This document shows positions 38,991 through 64,000 of a stretch of DNA of 64,000 bases, in pieces; the stretch's first letter is position 1; the number at the start of each line of letters is the position of its first letter. This stretch comes from Prunella strophiata. Its lineage: Eukaryota > Chordata > Aves > Passeriformes > Prunellidae. The DNA lies in NCBI GenBank assembly GCA_036583965.1, contig JAZBQD010000014.1, positions 5,116,191 through 5,180,190 on the forward strand, read 5' to 3'. Below the pieces are notes generated by a model, which made no database searches, was not told where the DNA came from, and saw only the letters and a program-made list of their open reading frames with translations. Both the position numbers and the translations under genes were made by a program.

Positions 38991-40415
38991 TGCAAATACA
39001 GCAAGCTCAGTAATTCAGGAATTCTACAGGCAAACAAGAGAAAGATCTTAAAAAGTATTAAAATCTTCTCCGCATGTTTTCATTTAGTTCTAAGTAATTT
39101 TAGTAAAATTTTCTGGATTTATCTTTTCTGTTCCTCTTGGGAAGAACTTGCTATCTTTGAGTGGTTGACAGATTTCTATCACAGATGCAAAAACCATAGA
39201 GGCTATTGGTGTTTCTGTAAAGCTTATCTGAAGGTAAAAATTACTGCTCCTCTGTCCTCACTCCCAGGTTCCCTCTGAACAGCTAAACTGCCTGAATATG
39301 GCATTTTGTACAGAGGGCCTTCAGTTTGATCCACTTACAGACTGCCTGCTAACATCCAGTAGAAATTTCACAGGTTTCTGACCCAGGATCACCCCCAAAA
39401 CAAAAAGAGGATCCTCACTTGTCAGCACCCTGCCCGACACAAATGGGCAGCAGAACATGTGGACAGTGCCTTAGGTCAACAGTTCTGCCACTGGCCTCAA
39501 GAGAACCTGACTGGTCTCTTGGTCCCATTCTAATCTGGAAAAACGAAAATTATTGCACAAACAGGACAAAACATCTCTATGATCCTTAAGAAGTTTCTCC
39601 TGTCCTATTGTGCTGCGTGGCCACATCCACTGGAAAGTCTGGCTCGTTGGGACACAGCTTTTGTGTCCTTATGGCCATTTAGTTGAAGCCAAACCACCAA
39701 ATTTTGGTATCTGCTTACTCATATGTGGTGGCTTTCACAGTTCCAGTTGAGCTCTGCTTTTGTATAAGTTACAGCAAGTTACTGCACATTTCCACAAAGA
39801 ATTGATCCAACAGCTTTCTGATCCATCTGCCATTGAACAGATGAAAATTCTTGAGAACTAACAACATGGATTTAAAATATGCTTTTTCTTTTTTTGTTTA
39901 TCATTTTAAACAAACATCTATCAGCATTAACAAGCAGTGCTTTGAAAACAAACTCAAGTCATTATTACCTACACTGAATTGTTTATATTAATGATAGATG
40001 AGAGGATCAACAACAGATGAATTCTGCACTGAAAAGAATCTCTGGCTACTAAAAACCTGAAAGCTTCCTTTAAAACTACTGTACTGTTCATTTTTCTTTT
40101 AACTGTTTGCGAAGAGAAGTCCTCTCTATTTTATTTTTAGATGATGCATTTACAATTATTTGCCCACAGTAGTCATAACATTCAATTTTCCATCCCACAA
40201 TTCTGATTTTTCTGCTATGGTTATCGAAATCTCTGTGCTTCATTTAAGAGGAAGAGAAGGTAAGGCAGTCACAACAAATGTAACATCTGCTTTGCCAGCC
40301 CTTCTAAATGCAAAAATTGGATTAACATTCTGAAGAACTGTATTAAAAAGCAGTCACCAAGTAGAACACCTGCAATACAAAAAACAAGATGAGGGACACA
40401 AACTGCCACGTTCCT

Positions 40416-61516
<21,101 letters not shown>

Positions 61517-63740
61517 CTGCAAGAAAATACACAGAAATATCAATGTTTACTCCTTTAGTCAAGTTGATTTAAAGAAGAACCTCAGATAATGTACAACTTG
61601 GGAAAAGCCATGAGAGAAAGGTGGCTTGGTGAGAGTCTCTGAACATTTAGATGGTGTCTGTAATTAGCCAGAGAATGGACCAAACAACAGAACTCCTCTG
61701 TGAAGTGTGGGTGACGCTATCCTCCTCATTTTAAACTTCAGTGCAGCCGGATCCCAGGCATTCTTTGCCTCCAGGAAGATCCAAGTCCAGTCACATGACC
61801 TAAACAGCTGGAGGGAAAGTTAATTTTAAAGGAGTACACCAACAATGCCAGAAGTTGCAACAGCCTTCATTTGGTAAACATAAAAGATTGTAGTCCTGGG
61901 GATGGCAAGTAAAGAAACTTGCAAGAGTCTGCACAAAACAAAAGCAACAGTGAAGCTGAAAACAACACATTTTGTTATCTTCAGTGGCTGTGAAGTTTTA
62001 TTTAAAAAAAAATCAAAAACAGGTAAGAAAGTTTAACTTAAGAGTTTTGATTAAGAAAGCAATTAAGCTACAATAATGAAGTCAGTGCTACCACTTACAA
62101 AGCCAAAAGTCTGTTGAGTATGAATTAGAGAGGGAGACTGCATATTTTTTACATCTGTTTGAAATGGTACTGCAAATCAGTAACAGAGAGGAGACACATA
62201 CATAGTCAGCCTGTGAATTAATTTAATGCAGTAAAATGCAGCTTCCTCATGTCCTGATCTTCAACACATAATCTGATACAGCTTTAAGAACAGACATACT
62301 CAACCGGTAAAAGTATCTGTTAATTTACGAGATTCAAGTGTATCCCTTTACTCTTTCAGCCTCTAGTTAACTCCTGAAGCTCTCCTCATGACAGTTTTAC
62401 CTCAAGGTGTGTCTGGTCCAATCCTTCCACACAGACCCTTGTGTAGGTATTTCTCCCCTGACCCCTGCTGCCTGTTGGACAAGTTCTTTGTAAGCAAGAA
62501 AACAGGAAGGGCAGAGGAGTGCTGTCTTTGGCCCTGAGAAACAACCTTCCAAGGGTATTAGATGCTGTAGGCACTCAATTAATGGCTATGAAGGTAGGTA
62601 AGCTACAGAGTATCTGAGGTGGGAGCCAACACCAGTGTTCCTCCACAGTCAACTGGAGAGTCCACCACCAGTCACATAGTGATCTACATCACTTGAGTCT
62701 ACTTCCCAGTCAAAAGGTTTAAACACTCTACAAATACAATGACAACTGCACAGCTGAGTTTAATAAGACATTTAGGAAAAAAGAAAATAACAGTGAAAAG
62801 CCACTTGTCAGACATTAGTTAAAAACAGGATTAACTGGACTAAAATAATGATTCCAGTAAACAGAAGACCCGAGTAACTTGCCCAAACATTTTTCTTTCC
62901 AGGGATTCTAAAACAAAAAGGATGCAAGACGTGGAAGCAAAACTAGATTTTACCTTTCAGTTAAAAAATAGTCTCTGTCTTGATCTATGTGGTCCACCTA
63001 GCAGAATTCCTGCCCTCCCAGTTTTAATCAAGCTCCCTCCCATGACAGGTATACTCTTCGCTTTATTGATTTTTAACGCATACCAAAGTGAGTTTAAATA
63101 ATGTTATTGAGAGGACAGAATGGCTTATCATTGTGAAGGGAATCGCCTCATTGCAAACTTTAATTCACACAAAGTCATCCATCATGAGTGTCTGCACACA
63201 TCAAGGCATTTCCAACAGTGAACCTCATGGGAGCTTACTCTATGGTCTGTAATGTAACAAAAAATAAGAAAATCTTATCATCCTAATGATGAGAGAGAGA
63301 CATGGCTTCTCCCCTCCATGCTATCCAGATTTAGTGTACAGTGATCCATTTTGTTGGGGCAGAAGAGGAAGGATCCAGCGGGATCATGCACGTTCCTAAC
63401 ACTGCATCAGCACCAGACCTAGGGCTTGGGGGCTTAAACTACAAACTTCTTCCACCAGTAATTGTAGTGGCAAAGCTGGGTTGCTCTTCTGCATTTGCCT
63501 TTGGTTTACTTTGTTTTTTAAACCAGGCACCACCCTTGGCCACCTGTGGCTAGAAGAGGCTGCCCATCCCATGAGTCCGCCCTATTCCAGAAACTGGGAC
63601 TGATGCACCTGGGTGATCAAACAGTGCCTCTCAAAGAAAGGGCCACAAGCCAAGCAATGACTTACATCAAAACCCAACTTTTGTAACTCTCTAGAGCGAA
63701 ACCAGAGGGCATGTCAGCACTTTGCTTTTTCCTTATGAGA
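61517..63740. other. Intron 1 of the PARP12-like gene, nothing recognised
   Basis: AT-rich sequence upstream of exon 2. I searched the minus strand for a CCCH-finger exon ending in phase 2 and found none, so exon 1 is most likely beyond 64000. No recognised transposon. Confidence 0.5.
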
Positions 63741-64000
63741 AATAGGTGTAAACTATTCCACCCAGATGCCAGGGGGGCTGAGCAACGCGCGCGGAGACGA
63801 ATTGGGTTGGTTTGTTTGTTTAAACAAACAAAAAGGAAAGAAACAAAAAACCCAAATCGTCGGTTTCTCCCGACACAGCGGGGGCCGGACATGAGGCCTT
63901 CCGGAGCAAGGATCCCCGCGGCTGATCGAGGGCATTACCGCCCGCTCCTCCCGGGGCACCGGGGCGGGGTGTGAGGGGGCTGTGGGGGAATTTGGGGGGC
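63740..64000. promoter_or_regulatory. Start of a CpG-rich island at the window edge
   Basis: CpG density rises from about 63780 (GCGCGCGG, then CCCGCGG, CTTCCGG and GGGGCGGGG). It probably flanks the promoter and first exon of the PARP12-like gene, which would start just outside. The direction cannot be proven from what is visible. Confidence 0.45.

Noticed and set aside
63711..63974. Plus- and minus-strand ORFs at the right-edge CpG island as PARP12-like exon 1
   Set aside because: They contain no CCCH finger cysteines and no donor giving the phase required by exon 2.

Overview
This is vertebrate, almost certainly avian and probably songbird, genomic DNA. The evidence is sparse multi-exon genes with GT/AG introns, 3' fragments of CR1 LINEs (the dominant avian LINE), LTR pieces resembling common passerine endogenous-retrovirus LTRs, and gene order CDPF1 - PKDREJ - TTC38, matching human 22q13.31. 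No bacterial features, CRISPR arrays, tRNA or rRNA genes were recognised.

Left to right. (1) 1-4.1 kb holds two minus-strand exons of a CDPF1-like gene. The third exon has a one-base deletion and a displaced splice acceptor, so CDPF1 looks broken here. (2) 4.1-12.6 kb is AT-rich, apparently one long 5' intron of CDPF1, ending in a GC-rich island (12.6-13.6 kb) with a pyrimidine-rich, G4-prone tract and six copies of a 40-bp minisatellite. (3) 13.98-19.97 kb is one intact intronless minus-strand ORF, PKDREJ (1994 aa from its ATG). It ends after about five C-terminal membrane segments, without the polycystin channel core. (4) A CpG-rich head-to-head promoter separates PKDREJ from TTC38. (5) 20.3-36.26 kb is TTC38 on the plus strand. 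All 14 exons were resolved with canonical GT/AG sites; exon 6 carries one extra base that breaks the frame, and every other exon junction agrees in phase. (6) 36.7-38.97 kb is intergenic.

(7) 38.98 kb to beyond the right edge is a minus-strand PARP12-type gene: CCCH zinc fingers, two WWE domains and a mono-ADP-ribosyltransferase domain, a family tied to RNA binding and antiviral stress responses. Its first exon is not visible. It lies where human has GTSE1 and TRMU. It carries a recent tandem duplication of a 69-nt linker exon, a third truncated copy of that exon, a repeat-expanded C-terminal tail and several LTR/CR1 insertions in its introns. It is the most unusual locus in the window.

The four genes do not form a pathway: PKDREJ is a reproductive membrane receptor-like protein, TTC38 and CDPF1 are poorly characterised, and the PARP is an innate-immunity type protein. 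Exon calls rest on manual translation, splice-site reading and remembered family sequences; no alignment was run.
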